Positions 40,951 to 50,303 are shown, counted from the stretch's first letter. The stretch is 64,000 nt of DNA from Streptomyces sp. STR69 (GCF_024519455.1 NZ_JALJRY010000007.1:242880-306879); one strand, 5' to 3'. A program made the numbers and translations. Notes: generated by a model from the sequence alone, not told the origin.

Positions 40951-41799
40951 ATGTCCCCTGGTGGTCCCGAACTCATTTCTCCCCGTTCCTCTCGTGTTGC
41001 TGCCGCCCGGCGGCTCGCTCGGCGGAACTTTCGGAGCAAGGAGCGGCTGTTCCTGGCTGAGGGGCCGCAAGCCGTGCGGGAGGCCGCCGGGTACAAGGAC
41101 ACGCTTGTCGAGCTGTTCGCCACCGTTGAAGCCGCGGAGCGGTACGCCGACATCGTCGGCGAGGCCCGTGACGCCGGTGCCCGGGTGCATCTCGCCGATG
41201 AGCAGGTGATCGCCGACATCTCGACCACCGTTACCCCGCAGGGGCTGGTCGGGGTCTGCCGGTTCCTCGACACCCCCTTCGAGGAGATCCTCAAGGGTCG
41301 GCCCAAGCTCGTTGCCGTACTGGCGAATGTGCGCGATCCCGGGAACGCCGGCACCGTCCTGCGCTGTGCCGATGCCGCCGGTGCCGAGGCCGTCGTACTG
41401 ACCGACGCTTCTGTCGATCTCTACAACCCGAAGGCGGTTCGCGCCTCCGTCGGCTCGCTCTTCCACCTTCCCGTCGCTGTCGGGGTGCCCGTCGAGCAGG
41501 CCGTGGCCGGGCTCAAGGAGATCGGGGTGCGGATCCTCGCCGCAGACGGGGCCGGGACCGACGACCTCGACGACGAGCTGGACCAGGGAACCATGGGCGG
41601 GCCCACCGCCTGGGTGTTCGGCAACGAGGCCTGGGGGCTTCCGGAGGAGACCCGCGCACTCGCGGACGCCGTCGTGCGGGTTCCGATCCACGGGAAGGCC
41701 GAGAGCCTGAACCTCGCCACCGCCGCCGCCGTATGTCTGTATGCGTCTGCCCGTGCACAGCGCGGCTCCGGAGGGTGCCGCTCCGTCACCGACAGCTAG
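40951..41799 (+). CDS. RNA 2'-O-methyltransferase of the SpoU/TrmH family
   Basis: A 282-residue SPOUT methyltransferase. An N-terminal substrate-binding domain (SSRVAAARRLARRNFRSKERLFLAEGPQAVREA) precedes the knotted domain with its three motifs: LVAVLANVRDPGNAGTVLRCADAAG, AWVFGNEAWGLPEE and VRVPIHGKAESLNLATAAAV. It methylates a ribose in rRNA or tRNA. ATG 40951 is preferred; a GTG at 40939 is an alternative, and the longer frame above it is only repeat sequence. The gene usually follows rplT in streptomycetes. Confidence 0.93.
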   Translation: MSPGGPELISPRSSRVAAARRLARRNFRSKERLFLAEGPQAVREAAGYKDTLVELFATVEAAERYADIVGEARDAGARVHLADEQVIADISTTVTPQGLVGVCRFLDTPFEEILKGRPKLVAVLANVRDPGNAGTVLRCADAAGAEAVVLTDASVDLYNPKAVRASVGSLFHLPVAVGVPVEQAVAGLKEIGVRILAADGAGTDDLDDELDQGTMGGPTAWVFGNEAWGLPEETRALADAVVRVPIHGKAESLNLATAAAVCLYASARAQRGSGGCRSVTDS

Positions 41800-41855
41800 T
41801 AGGGTGACCAGCTCGGGGGCCACCTGCGCCGTATGAGAAGAGGTGGGGTACGGGG

Positions 41856-42983
41856 ATGACTGTCGGCACGAGCAGCGCGCCGGGAGCACGCGGCGTGCCC
41901 CGGCCGTCCACGGCCCGGCACGACGACCTCGGCATCGACCCCGACCAACTGGCCGACGGCCTGGTCGTCGCCGACGAGCACGGCCATGTCGTCTGCTTCA
42001 ACGCCGCCGCCGAGCGCATCACCTCCGTCCGCGCCGCCGACGCCCTCGGACAGCGGCTGGAGAAGGCCCTCCCCTTAGAGGACCTGGAGGGCCGCCGCTG
42101 GTGGCAACTGACCGATCCCTACGGCGGGTTGGCCATCCGGGTACGGCAGCCCGAGCGGAATCTGCTGCTGCCGGGCGGGCATGAAGTGCTCGTCACCGCA
42201 CGCTATGTCCGGGCGGAACCCCTCGGTCCGGTCCGCCGGGTCGTCGTCTCGCTGCGCGACACCGAGGCCCGTCGCCGTACCGAGCGCAGTCACGCCGAGC
42301 TGATCGCGACCGTCGCCCACGAGCTGCGTTCCCCGCTCACCTCCGTCAAGGGCTTCACCGCGACCCTGCTCGCCAAGTGGGAACGCTTCACCGACGACCA
42401 GAAGCGGCTGATGCTGGAGACCGTCGACGCCGACGCCAACCGCGTCACCCGGCTCATCGCCGAGCTGCTCGACATCTCCCGCATCGACTCCGGGCGGCTC
42501 GAACTGCGCCGCCAGCCCGTCGACATGGGCGCGGCGGTCGGCCGTCACATCCAGGCGTACGTCGCCGCCGGTCAGCCCGCCGACCGGTTCATGCTCCGCG
42601 TCGAGCAGCCGCTGCCCGACCTGTGGGCCGACCCCGACAAGGTCGACCAGGTGCTGAGCAACCTGCTGGAAAATGCGGTGCGCCACGGCGAGGGAACCGT
42701 CACCATCGACGTCACGGCCTCGGCATCCCCCCGCGAAGGGGAGGAGACCGGCACCTCGGTGACGGTCAGCGACGAGGGCCCAGGCATCCCGGAGGAGTCC
42801 ATGAACCGCGTCTTCACCCGCTTCTGGCGGGGCAGCAAGCGCGGCGGCACCGGACTCGGTCTGTACATCGTCAAGGGCATCGTCGAAGCCCACGGCGGCA
42901 CCATCACGGTCGGCCGCGCCCCCGGTGGCGGCGCCGAGTTCCGATTTATGCTGCCCGTGGGCACCCCGGCGTATCTCCAGTAG
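41856..42983 (+). CDS. PAS-domain sensor histidine kinase (soluble)
   Basis: A 375-residue kinase with no membrane segment. A PAS domain (LADGLVVADEHGHVVCFNAAAERIT) covers about 32-135. The HisKA phospho-acceptor is His155 in VAHELRSPL, the N-box is NLLENAVRHGEG, and the ATP lid contains DEGPGIPEESMNRVFTRFWRG and GGTGLGLYIVKGIVEAHGG. No response regulator is adjacent, so it is an orphan kinase. It starts 57 bases after trmH. Confidence 0.94.
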   Translation: MTVGTSSAPGARGVPRPSTARHDDLGIDPDQLADGLVVADEHGHVVCFNAAAERITSVRAADALGQRLEKALPLEDLEGRRWWQLTDPYGGLAIRVRQPERNLLLPGGHEVLVTARYVRAEPLGPVRRVVVSLRDTEARRRTERSHAELIATVAHELRSPLTSVKGFTATLLAKWERFTDDQKRLMLETVDADANRVTRLIAELLDISRIDSGRLELRRQPVDMGAAVGRHIQAYVAAGQPADRFMLRVEQPLPDLWADPDKVDQVLSNLLENAVRHGEGTVTIDVTASASPREGEETGTSVTVSDEGPGIPEESMNRVFTRFWRGSKRGGTGLGLYIVKGIVEAHGGTITVGRAPGGGAEFRFMLPVGTPAYLQ

Positions 42984-43138
42984 CGCCGACCGAGGACCCA
43001 CGGGCGCGTCCGCACACTTCACCCCCGTTAGACTCGGCCTTTGGCACCTTTGCGTCCCCGTTTCAGGGACGACGACGCGTCCCCCGAGTCGAGTCGGGAC
43101 GGGGACCATCCGCCAGCCAACCGGAAGCACGGGAAGAG

Positions 43139-44266
43139 ATGTCGGCACCGAATAAGTCGTACGACCCTGTAGAGGTCGAGGCCTTGAAACCGGAAGAGAT
43201 CGAGCGCATGCGGGACGAGGCGCTCGCCGCCTTCGCCGCCGCCGGTGATCTCGACGCGCTCCAGGAGGCCAAGGTCGCCCACACCGGCGGCACCTCCCCG
43301 CTCGCCCTCGCCAACCGCGAGATCGGCGCGCTGCCCCCGCAGGCCAAGGCCGCGGCCGGCAAGCTCGTCGGGCAGGCCCGGGGCGCCGTCAACAAGGCCC
43401 TCGCCACCCGCCAGACCGAGCTGGAGGCCGACCGCGACGCCCGCGTCCTGGTCGAGGAGGCGGTGGACGTCACGCTGCCGTACGACCGCGTCCCGGCCGG
43501 CGCCCGGCACCCGCTGACCACGTTCATGGAGCGGGTCGCGGACGTCTTCGTGTCCATGGGATACGAGATCGCCGAGGGCCCCGAGGTCGAGGCGGAGTGG
43601 TTCAACTTCGACGCGCTCAACTTCACCCCGGACCACCCGGCCCGGCAGATGCAGGACACCTTCTTCGTCCAGGGCCCCAAGGGCACCGAGGGCGACGAGT
43701 CCGGTGTCGTGCTGCGCACCCACACCTCGCCCGTGCAGGCCCGCGCCATGCTGGACCGCGAGCCGCCGGTCTACATCGTGTGCCCCGGCCGCGTGTACCG
43801 CACGGACGAGCTGGACGCCACGCACACCCCGGTCTTCCACCAGATCGAGCTCCTCGCCATCGACGAGGGCCTGACCATGGCCGACCTCAAGGGCACCCTG
43901 GACCACATGGTCCAGTCGCTCTTCGGCGCGGAGATGAAGACCCGGCTGCGCCCGAACTACTTCCCCTTCACCGAGCCGTCCGCCGAGATGGACATGCTCT
44001 GCTACGTCTGCAAGGGCGAGTCCGTCGGCAACCCCGACCGCCCCTGCCGTACCTGCTCCTCCGAGGGCTGGATCGAGCTGGGCGGCTGCGGCATGGTCAA
44101 CCCGCGCGTGCTCGTCGCCTGTGGTGTGGACCCGGAGAAGTACAGCGGTTTCGCCTTCGGGTTCGGCATCGAGCGGATGCTGATGTTCCGCCACAACGTC
44201 GAAGACATGCGAGACATCGTCGAGGGCGACGTCCGGTTCACCCGGCCGTTCGGGATGGAGATCTGA
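43139..44266 (+). CDS. pheS: Phenylalanyl-tRNA synthetase alpha subunit
   Basis: A 375-residue class II synthetase subunit. An N-terminal coiled region precedes the catalytic core (GYEIAEGPEVEAEWFNFDALNFTPDHPARQMQDTFFV, then RVYRTDELDATHTPVFHQIE and FGFGIERMLMFRHN, motif 3). ATG 43139 lies just after GGGAAGAG. The stop overlaps the pheT start by one base (TGATG). Confidence 0.97.
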   Translation: MSAPNKSYDPVEVEALKPEEIERMRDEALAAFAAAGDLDALQEAKVAHTGGTSPLALANREIGALPPQAKAAAGKLVGQARGAVNKALATRQTELEADRDARVLVEEAVDVTLPYDRVPAGARHPLTTFMERVADVFVSMGYEIAEGPEVEAEWFNFDALNFTPDHPARQMQDTFFVQGPKGTEGDESGVVLRTHTSPVQARAMLDREPPVYIVCPGRVYRTDELDATHTPVFHQIELLAIDEGLTMADLKGTLDHMVQSLFGAEMKTRLRPNYFPFTEPSAEMDMLCYVCKGESVGNPDRPCRTCSSEGWIELGGCGMVNPRVLVACGVDPEKYSGFAFGFGIERMLMFRHNVEDMRDIVEGDVRFTRPFGMEI

Positions 44267-46770
44267 TGCGCGTCCCGCTTTCTTGGCTGCGGGAGTACGT
44301 CGACCTGCCGGCGACGGAGACCGGCCGCGACGTCCAGGCCAAGCTCATTTCCGTGGGCCTCGAGGTAGAGACCGTCGAGCAGTTGGGCGACGGCCTCAAG
44401 GGCCCGCTCGTCGTCGGCAAGGTCCTCACCATCGAGGAGTTGGAGGGCTTCAAGAAGCCGATCCGCTTCTGCACGGTCGACGTCGGCCAGGCCAACGGCA
44501 CCGGTGAGCCCCAGGAGATCGTCTGCGGCGCCCGCAACTTCGCCGTCGGCGACAAGGTCGTCGTGGTCCTCCCCGGTGCGGTCCTGCCGGGCGATTTCGC
44601 GATCGCCGCGCGCAAGACCTACGGCAAGACCTCGCACGGCATGATCTGCTCCGGCGACGAGCTGGGCATGGGCGACGACGGCTCCCACGGCATCATCGTC
44701 CTGCCGCCGGAGCACGAGGTCGGCACCGACGCGATCGAGCTGCTCCAGCTCGTCGACGAGGTCCTCGACATCGCCGTCACGCCCGACCGCGGCTACGCCC
44801 TGTCGATCCGCGGCGTCGCCCGCGAGACCGCCATCGCCTACGGCCTCCCGCTGAGCGACCCGGCCCTCCTCGACGTACCCGGCCCGAACGCCTTCGGCTA
44901 CCCGGTACAGGTCTCCGACCCGATGGGCTGCGACCGCTTCACCGCCCGCACGGTGACCGGCCTCGACCCCGAGGCCCGCTCCCCGCTCTGGCTGACCCGC
45001 CGCCTCCAGAAGGCGGGCATGCGCCCGATCTCGCTCGCCGTCGACATCACCAACTACGTGATGCTGGAACTGGGCCAGCCCCTGCACGCCTACGACCGCT
45101 CCCGCGTCCAGGGACCGATCGGCGTGCGCCGGGCCGAGCAGGGCGAGAAGCTCGTCACCCTCGACGGCGTCACCCGCACGCTGGACGCCCAGGACCTGGT
45201 GATCACCGACGACCGCGGCCCCATCGGCCTCGCGGGCGTCATGGGCGGCGCCAACACCGAGATCGACGACACCGAGAACACCACCACCGAGGTCGTCGTC
45301 GAGGCCGCGCACTTCGACGCGCTCTCCATCTCGCGCACTGCCCGCCGCCACAAGCTGGCCTCCGAGGCGTCCAAGCGCTTCGAGCGGGGCGTCGACCCGC
45401 AGGCCGCGTCGGCCGCGGCCCAGCGCACGGTCGACCTCCTGGTCCTCCTCGCGGGTGGCACGGCGGACGCCGGTGTCACCGAGGTCATCGCGCCCTCGGC
45501 CCCGCACACCATCACCATTCCGGCCAACCACCCGGACACGGTGGCGGGTGTCGACTACGGCCGCGAGACCGTCGTACGCCGACTCCAGCAGGTCGGCTGC
45601 GACGTGTACGGGCAGGACGAGCTGATCGTCACCGTCCCGTCCTGGCGCCTTGACCTCACCGACCCGAACGACCTGGCCGAAGAGGTCATCCGCCTTGAGG
45701 GCTACGAGAACCTGCCCTCCACGCTCCCCAAGCCCCCCGCGGGCCGGGGCCTCACCGACCGCCAGCGCCTGCACCGCCGCGTCGGCCGCGCACTCGCGGG
45801 CGCCGGTTACGTGGAGGCGCCGAACTACCCCTTCGTCGGCGAGCACGTCTTCGACCAGTTCGGTCTGACCGCCGACGACCCGAACCGCAAGGTCGTCAAG
45901 CTGGTCAACCCGCTCTCCGACGAGGAGCCCGCACTCCGCACGACTCTGCTGCCGGGCCTGCTGGGTGCCCTGCGGCGCAACGACGGCCGCGGCTCGCACG
46001 ACCTCGCGCTCTTCGAGACGGGCCTGGTCTTCCACCCGCGCGAAGAGCTGAAGATCGCCGTACGACTCCCGGTCGACCGGCGCCCGACCGACGAGGAGAT
46101 CGCCTCCCTCACCGAGGCGCTCCCGCTGCAGCCCCGGCACGCGGCCGTCGTCCTCACCGGCGCCCGTGAGCAGGCCGGCTGGTGGGGCAAGGGCCGCCCG
46201 TCCGACTGGGCCGACGCGGTCGAGTCGGCGCGGGTCCTCGCGCGTGAGGCCGGCACCGAACTCCTCGTCCGCAAGGGCCAGTACGGTCCCTGGCACCCCG
46301 GCCGCTGCGCCGAACTCGCGGTCGTCGTCGAGGGTGTTGAGCAAGTCATCGGGTACGCCGGTGAGTTGCACCCCGGTGTCCTGAAGACGCTCGGTCTGCC
46401 CGCGCGCACCAGCGCGATGGAACTGGACCTGGACGTCCTGGAGTCGGCGTCGGCGGGCGTCCCCAAGGGGCCGAAGATCTCCACGTTCCCGGTCGCCACG
46501 CAGGACGTCGCCCTGGTCGTCGACGCCTCGGTCCCGCACACGGACGTCGAGGCGGCGCTGCGCGAGGGCGCGGGTGAACTGCTGGAGTCCATCCGGCTGT
46601 TCGACGTCTACGACAACGCCGCACAGCTGGGCGAGGGCAAGAAGTCCCTCGCCTACGCGCTGCGTTTCCGTGCGGCGGACCGGACGCTGACCGTCGACGA
46701 GGCGTCGGCGGCTCGGGACGCGGCGGTGGCGTTGGCGGCCGAGCGCACGGGAGCCGTACTGAGGGGTTGA
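44266..46770 (+). CDS. pheT: Phenylalanyl-tRNA synthetase beta subunit
   Basis: An 834-residue beta subunit. It starts with MRVPLSWLREYVDLPATET, contains the tRNA-binding OB-like domain (VCGARNFAVGDKVVVVLPGAVLPG), the B3/B4 editing region (RPISLAVDITNYVMLELGQPLHAYD), B5 and core region, and the C-terminal anticodon-binding FDX-ACB domain (FPVATQDVALVVDASVPHTDVEAALREGAGELLESIRLFDVY). Translationally coupled to pheS. Confidence 0.97.
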   Translation: MRVPLSWLREYVDLPATETGRDVQAKLISVGLEVETVEQLGDGLKGPLVVGKVLTIEELEGFKKPIRFCTVDVGQANGTGEPQEIVCGARNFAVGDKVVVVLPGAVLPGDFAIAARKTYGKTSHGMICSGDELGMGDDGSHGIIVLPPEHEVGTDAIELLQLVDEVLDIAVTPDRGYALSIRGVARETAIAYGLPLSDPALLDVPGPNAFGYPVQVSDPMGCDRFTARTVTGLDPEARSPLWLTRRLQKAGMRPISLAVDITNYVMLELGQPLHAYDRSRVQGPIGVRRAEQGEKLVTLDGVTRTLDAQDLVITDDRGPIGLAGVMGGANTEIDDTENTTTEVVVEAAHFDALSISRTARRHKLASEASKRFERGVDPQAASAAAQRTVDLLVLLAGGTADAGVTEVIAPSAPHTITIPANHPDTVAGVDYGRETVVRRLQQVGCDVYGQDELIVTVPSWRLDLTDPNDLAEEVIRLEGYENLPSTLPKPPAGRGLTDRQRLHRRVGRALAGAGYVEAPNYPFVGEHVFDQFGLTADDPNRKVVKLVNPLSDEEPALRTTLLPGLLGALRRNDGRGSHDLALFETGLVFHPREELKIAVRLPVDRRPTDEEIASLTEALPLQPRHAAVVLTGAREQAGWWGKGRPSDWADAVESARVLAREAGTELLVRKGQYGPWHPGRCAELAVVVEGVEQVIGYAGELHPGVLKTLGLPARTSAMELDLDVLESASAGVPKGPKISTFPVATQDVALVVDASVPHTDVEAALREGAGELLESIRLFDVYDNAAQLGEGKKSLAYALRFRAADRTLTVDEASAARDAAVALAAERTGAVLRG

Positions 46771-46810
46771 TCGCGGGAGGGGCCGATTCCGTATCGAGAC
46801 GGTCCCTACC

Positions 46811-46822
46811 TGCATAAATGCA
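46811..46822. promoter_or_regulatory. Palindrome resembling an ARG-box half
   Basis: TGCAT-AA-ATGCA perfect inverted repeat 41 bases after the pheT stop. The sequence resembles a single ArgR (ARG) box. In several streptomycetes pheST lies upstream of the arginine genes; here a PP2C phosphatase follows instead. Function uncertain. Confidence 0.35.
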
Positions 46823-46962
46823 CCTGTCTCATGTCACCTCACTCGTTCGGGTGAGAAGTTCGGGCGATCTGGCCCGATCGAGGCATGCGGTCGACAGAAT
46901 CGGACCGGCCTTTCGGGGTCGGTCCGATTGCGCTGTCGGGGCCTATTTGGGGGGCCACAGGC

Positions 46963-48078
46963 ATGATCCGCATCAAGGCTGGGGTTCCCCGCAGGCCGCG
47001 CCCGAGGCCGCGCACCCGCCGTCCACTGCGCCGGGCGCTCGCCCTGGGGCTGCCCACGATGTGGGGCGCCATGGCGATCACCTACAAACTCACCTGCCCG
47101 CTCGCCCAGCAGAACGACATGGGCGCACGCATCGTCACCAGCGCGGTGTTCTTCGCGGTCGGCACCGGTCTCATCGTCCAGGTCCGCCGCTCCCTGCTGC
47201 GCGAACTCCGCCAGATCCGCCAGATCGCGGGCGCCGCCCAGAACGCGCTGCTCCGCCCACTGCCACCCCGCCTCGACGGCCTGAACATCGCCGCCGCCCA
47301 ACTCTCCGCCGAACGCGGCGCGGTGGTGGGCGGCGACCTGTACGAGGTCATCGCCACCGAGCACGGCGTCAGGGTCGTGATGGGCGACGTACGCGGCCAC
47401 GGCATCGCCGCGATCGGCACGGTCGCCGCGGTCCTCGGCAGCTTCCGCGAGGCCGCCCACGACGAACCCGACCTGGAGGGCGTCCTACGCCGCCTCGACC
47501 GCGCCCTCGCCCGCCACCTGCGCGAACGCGCCCGCGCGGAACACCCCGCGTCGGGCGCGCTGGACCCCGACAGCCCGGTGGCCGAGGAGTTCGTCACGGT
47601 ACTGCTGCTGGAGATCGGCGCGGACGGCGAACTCCGCGCCCTCAACTGCGGTCATCCGTGGCCCTATCGGTTGAGCGGGACGGGTGCCGAGCTGCTGGCC
47701 CGAGCAGATCCTCTCCCGCCTCTCGGCCCGTTTCCCCTGCCGGCGCTGCTGCCTTTCGTCTGCTGCGGTCAACTGCTCCCGGGCGAGGCGCTGTTCTTGT
47801 ACACGGACGGAGCGGAGGACGCGCGGGACGCAAGGGGCGAATTCTTCCCGCTGGCGGACGTCCTGGCAGCGTCGGCGGCCCAACACCCGCTCCCCGTGCC
47901 CCAGTCGTTGCTGGGCTCGGTCTTCACGGCCTTGCTGCGCCACACCGGAGGCACCCCGACGGACGACGTGGCGTTACTCGTCCTCCGCAATGACCGCAAG
48001 GCCAAGTGCGCCAACCCAGGGGCGCGGGGAACCGTGCGACCAGCCACAACGCACCCGCAGCCGACGAACTACCGTTAG
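46963..48078 (+). CDS. PP2C/SpoIIE-type membrane phosphatase
   Basis: A 371-residue protein. Two membrane segments are near the N-terminus (ALALGLPTMWGAMAITYKL and TSAVFFAVGTGLIVQV), then a SpoIIE-like PP2C domain: AAAQLSAERGAVVGGDLYEVI, VRVVMGDVRGHGIAAIGTVAAVLGSF, LNCGHPWPYRLSG, GEALFLYTDGAEDARDARGEFF and the late PTDDVALLVL. It probably dephosphorylates an anti-sigma-antagonist. ATG 46963 (MIRIKAGVPRRP) is preferred to 46885. The last 22 residues (from about 350) and the stop are supplied by a dispersed repeat. Confidence 0.9.
   Translation: MIRIKAGVPRRPRPRPRTRRPLRRALALGLPTMWGAMAITYKLTCPLAQQNDMGARIVTSAVFFAVGTGLIVQVRRSLLRELRQIRQIAGAAQNALLRPLPPRLDGLNIAAAQLSAERGAVVGGDLYEVIATEHGVRVVMGDVRGHGIAAIGTVAAVLGSFREAAHDEPDLEGVLRRLDRALARHLRERARAEHPASGALDPDSPVAEEFVTVLLLEIGADGELRALNCGHPWPYRLSGTGAELLARADPLPPLGPFPLPALLPFVCCGQLLPGEALFLYTDGAEDARDARGEFFPLADVLAASAAQHPLPVPQSLLGSVFTALLRHTGGTPTDDVALLVLRNDRKAKCANPGARGTVRPATTHPQPTNYR
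48011..48070 (+). repeat. Dispersed intergenic repeat, copy 3 (inside the phosphatase 3' end)
   Basis: Contains AGGGGCGCGGGGAACCGTGC, then GACCAGCCACAACGCACCCG, matching the element at 50225-50290. It encodes the phosphatase residues GARGTVRPATTHPQPTN, so the repeat forms its C-terminus. Confidence 0.8.
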
Positions 48079-48214
48079 CCAGTGCACCGCAGAGCCAGGC
48101 CGCCGCACTTACGAGGGGGAGCCGGCGGCCCGGCCGGCCTCTTGCGAGGCAATCCAGTCAACCGGTTGGAAACTCTCCGCAACAGCGCGCACACACCCCG
48201 GATCCACGCACTCC

Positions 48215-48233
48215 GTTCACACCCCGTGTGAAC
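48215..48233. promoter_or_regulatory. Palindromic operator upstream of the TPR regulator
   Basis: Perfect inverted repeat GTTCACAC-CCC-GTGTGAAC, 45 bases upstream of the TPR regulator ATG. Candidate operator for autoregulation or another repressor; a -10-like TACTCT follows at 48244-48249. Confidence 0.6.
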
Positions 48234-48278
48234 CCAACCGCACTACTCTGTCCGCACCGAGTCACCGGGGGGCCATCC

Positions 48279-49619
48279 ATGCAGCCCAACACACTCCTCG
48301 ACGCGATCCTGGACGAGGCGGGCATCTCGCACGCGGGACTTGCCGCACATGTGAACCAGGCGGGCCGCGCCCGAGGCCTCGCACTCCGGTACGAACACAC
48401 CGCCGTGGCAAGGTGGTTGAAGGGCCAGCGCCCGCGGGGCCAGGTCCCCGACCTGATCTGTGAGGTCCTCGCGACCCGCCTGCACAGACCCGTCACCCTC
48501 GACGACATCGGCCTCGGCGTACCGGGCGAACCGGCCACCCCGCACGGCACCTCCCTCTCCGGCTTCGTCGAGCGGGCCACCGCCCTGTGGCGCTCCGACG
48601 AACAGCAGCGCCCGCACATCCTCGGGGCGCCCGCGGTCACCGGAACGCCCGCCGTGATGCCGGTGTGGGAGTGGGAGAACCCACCGGACGACGTGGACGT
48701 CTCGCGCGGCGGCCGGCACCGGGTGAGCATGGCGGACATCGAGATGCTGCGCGCGGCCCGTGCCCACTACGAGCAGATGTACCGCAAGGCCGGCGGCGTG
48801 GCGACCCGCACCCGCATTGTCGGCTTCCTCAACTCCGAGACCGCCCCACTGCTGCGCGGCAGCTACACCGACGCCACCGGCCGTCAACTGCACCGGGCGA
48901 CCGGCGGGTTGGTGGCCATCGCGGGCATCTGCGCCTACGACTCGGACGCGCACGGACTCGCCCAGCGCTACTTCCACCAGGCGCTCAGGCTCGCAAAGGC
49001 CAGCAATGACAGGGGACTCGGCGCGTACGTCATCGCGCTGCTCGTCAACCAGTCCCTGTTCATGCGGGAGTTCCGCCAGGCCGTCGCCTTCGCGGAGGCC
49101 GCGCTGCGGGCTGCGGGGCGGCAGATCACCCCGGCGCTCGCCTCCGACCTGTACGCGATGCAGGCGAAGGCGTACGCACACCTCGGCGACGGCACGAGCG
49201 CGCTCTCCTGCATCCGTCGTGCCGAACAGGCCGCCGAACGCATCCGGCGCGGATACGAGCCCGACGAGACCGGCTATGTCCAGCCGGGCCTGGTCAACGT
49301 CCAGGTGGCGGAGGCGCTGCTCAGCCTGGGCGATCTGACGGCTGCGGGGGAGCACGCCATGGCGGCCGTGGACACTCCGGCGCACGACCGGGGCCGGGTG
49401 CACCGCCTCGCCATGCTCAGCCAGATCGAACTGCGCCGGGGAAACGCCGACAAAGCGGTGGCCACGGCGGTGCAGATGGCCGAGCAGGCCCGGGGGATGG
49501 AGTCCCAGCGGCTGCGCGACAGACTCCGCGCGGTGCGCGAGTACCTGGTGCGCAGCGACTGCGCGGGTACGGCCGAGGCGGCCGAACTCATCGACGGGGC
49601 ACTGCGCGTACCGCTGTAA
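48279..49619 (+). CDS. HTH/TPR-domain regulatory protein (NsdA-type layout)
   Basis: A 446-residue regulator. The N-terminal region (MQPNTLLDAILDEAGISHAGLAAHVNQAGRARGLALRYEHTAVARWLKGQRPRG) is an XRE-like helix-turn-helix, and the C-terminal half contains TPR-like helical repeats (GICAYDSDAHGLAQRYFHQALRLAKASNDRGLGAYVIALL, then YAMQAKAYAHLGDGTSALSCIRRAEQAAERI). This architecture occurs in streptomycete developmental and antibiotic regulators. The GTTCACAC palindrome lies just upstream. Targets unknown. Confidence 0.87.
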   Translation: MQPNTLLDAILDEAGISHAGLAAHVNQAGRARGLALRYEHTAVARWLKGQRPRGQVPDLICEVLATRLHRPVTLDDIGLGVPGEPATPHGTSLSGFVERATALWRSDEQQRPHILGAPAVTGTPAVMPVWEWENPPDDVDVSRGGRHRVSMADIEMLRAARAHYEQMYRKAGGVATRTRIVGFLNSETAPLLRGSYTDATGRQLHRATGGLVAIAGICAYDSDAHGLAQRYFHQALRLAKASNDRGLGAYVIALLVNQSLFMREFRQAVAFAEAALRAAGRQITPALASDLYAMQAKAYAHLGDGTSALSCIRRAEQAAERIRRGYEPDETGYVQPGLVNVQVAEALLSLGDLTAAGEHAMAAVDTPAHDRGRVHRLAMLSQIELRRGNADKAVATAVQMAEQARGMESQRLRDRLRAVREYLVRSDCAGTAEAAELIDGALRVPL

Positions 49620-49688
49620 AGGCGTCGTAGACCACAACACAGTCCCTGCTGCGATATTGCCACTTACTCGACGGAAGGTGGCAGAACC

Positions 49689-50303
49689 GTGCAGTGGACG
49701 AAACAGAACGAACAAACTGTGTACTCAAACCGCTGGTTCAGCGTCAATCTCGCGGATGTCGAACTACCCGACGGCCGACACCTCGACCACTTCCTCATAC
49801 GGCTGAGGCCGGTGGCGGTGGCGACGGTCGTGAACGAGGCGAACGAGGTTCTCCTCCTGTGGCGCCACCGCTTCATCACCGACAGCTGGGGGTGGGAGCT
49901 CGCGGCGGGCGTCGTCGAGGACGGCGAGGACATCGTGCGCGCAGCCGCCAGGGAACTGGAGGAAGAGACCGGCTGGCGGCCGGGGCCCCTGCACCACCTG
50001 ATGAGCGTGGAGCCGTCCAACGGGCTCACGGACGCCCGGCACCACATCTACTGGGCCGACGAGGGCGAGTACACCGGACACCCCGTGGACGACTTCGAGT
50101 CGGACCGCCGGGAATGGGTACCGCTCAAACTCGTACCCGACATGGTCGCCCGCGGGGAGGTCCCGGCCGCCAACATGGCAGCCGCACTACTGCTGTTGCA
50201 CCACTTGAGGCTGGGGGAGGATGCAGCGCCCCAAAGGGGCGCGGGGAACTGCGCGACCAGCCACGACGGACCCGCAGCCGACCGACCGCCCTTCGGGCTC
50301 TAG
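49689..50303 (+). CDS. Nudix hydrolase
   Basis: A 204-residue Nudix protein. The Nudix box G74-x5-E80-x7-REL-x-EE-x-GW is complete (GVVEDGEDIVRAAARELEEETGW). It hydrolyses a nucleoside-diphosphate-linked compound, possibly ADP-ribose or a sugar nucleotide; the actual substrate is unknown. The last 25 residues, about from 180 on (QRGAGNCATSHDGPAAD), come from the dispersed repeat and are unlikely to be part of the fold. Its 3' end overlaps the next, convergent gene by four bases. Confidence 0.92.
   Translation: MQWTKQNEQTVYSNRWFSVNLADVELPDGRHLDHFLIRLRPVAVATVVNEANEVLLLWRHRFITDSWGWELAAGVVEDGEDIVRAAARELEEETGWRPGPLHHLMSVEPSNGLTDARHHIYWADEGEYTGHPVDDFESDRREWVPLKLVPDMVARGEVPAANMAAALLLLHHLRLGEDAAPQRGAGNCATSHDGPAADRPPFGL
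50225..50290 (+). repeat. Dispersed intergenic repeat, copy 4 (inside the Nudix 3' end)
   Basis: Contains GGGGCGCGGGGAACTGCGCG followed by ACCAGCCACGACGGACCCGC, the consensus of the four copies. It provides the final codons of the Nudix gene. Confidence 0.85.

Noticed and set aside
44002..46815. Long minus-strand frame opposite pheT
   Set aside because: The plus strand holds complete pheS and pheT with all family domains; the antisense frame has none.
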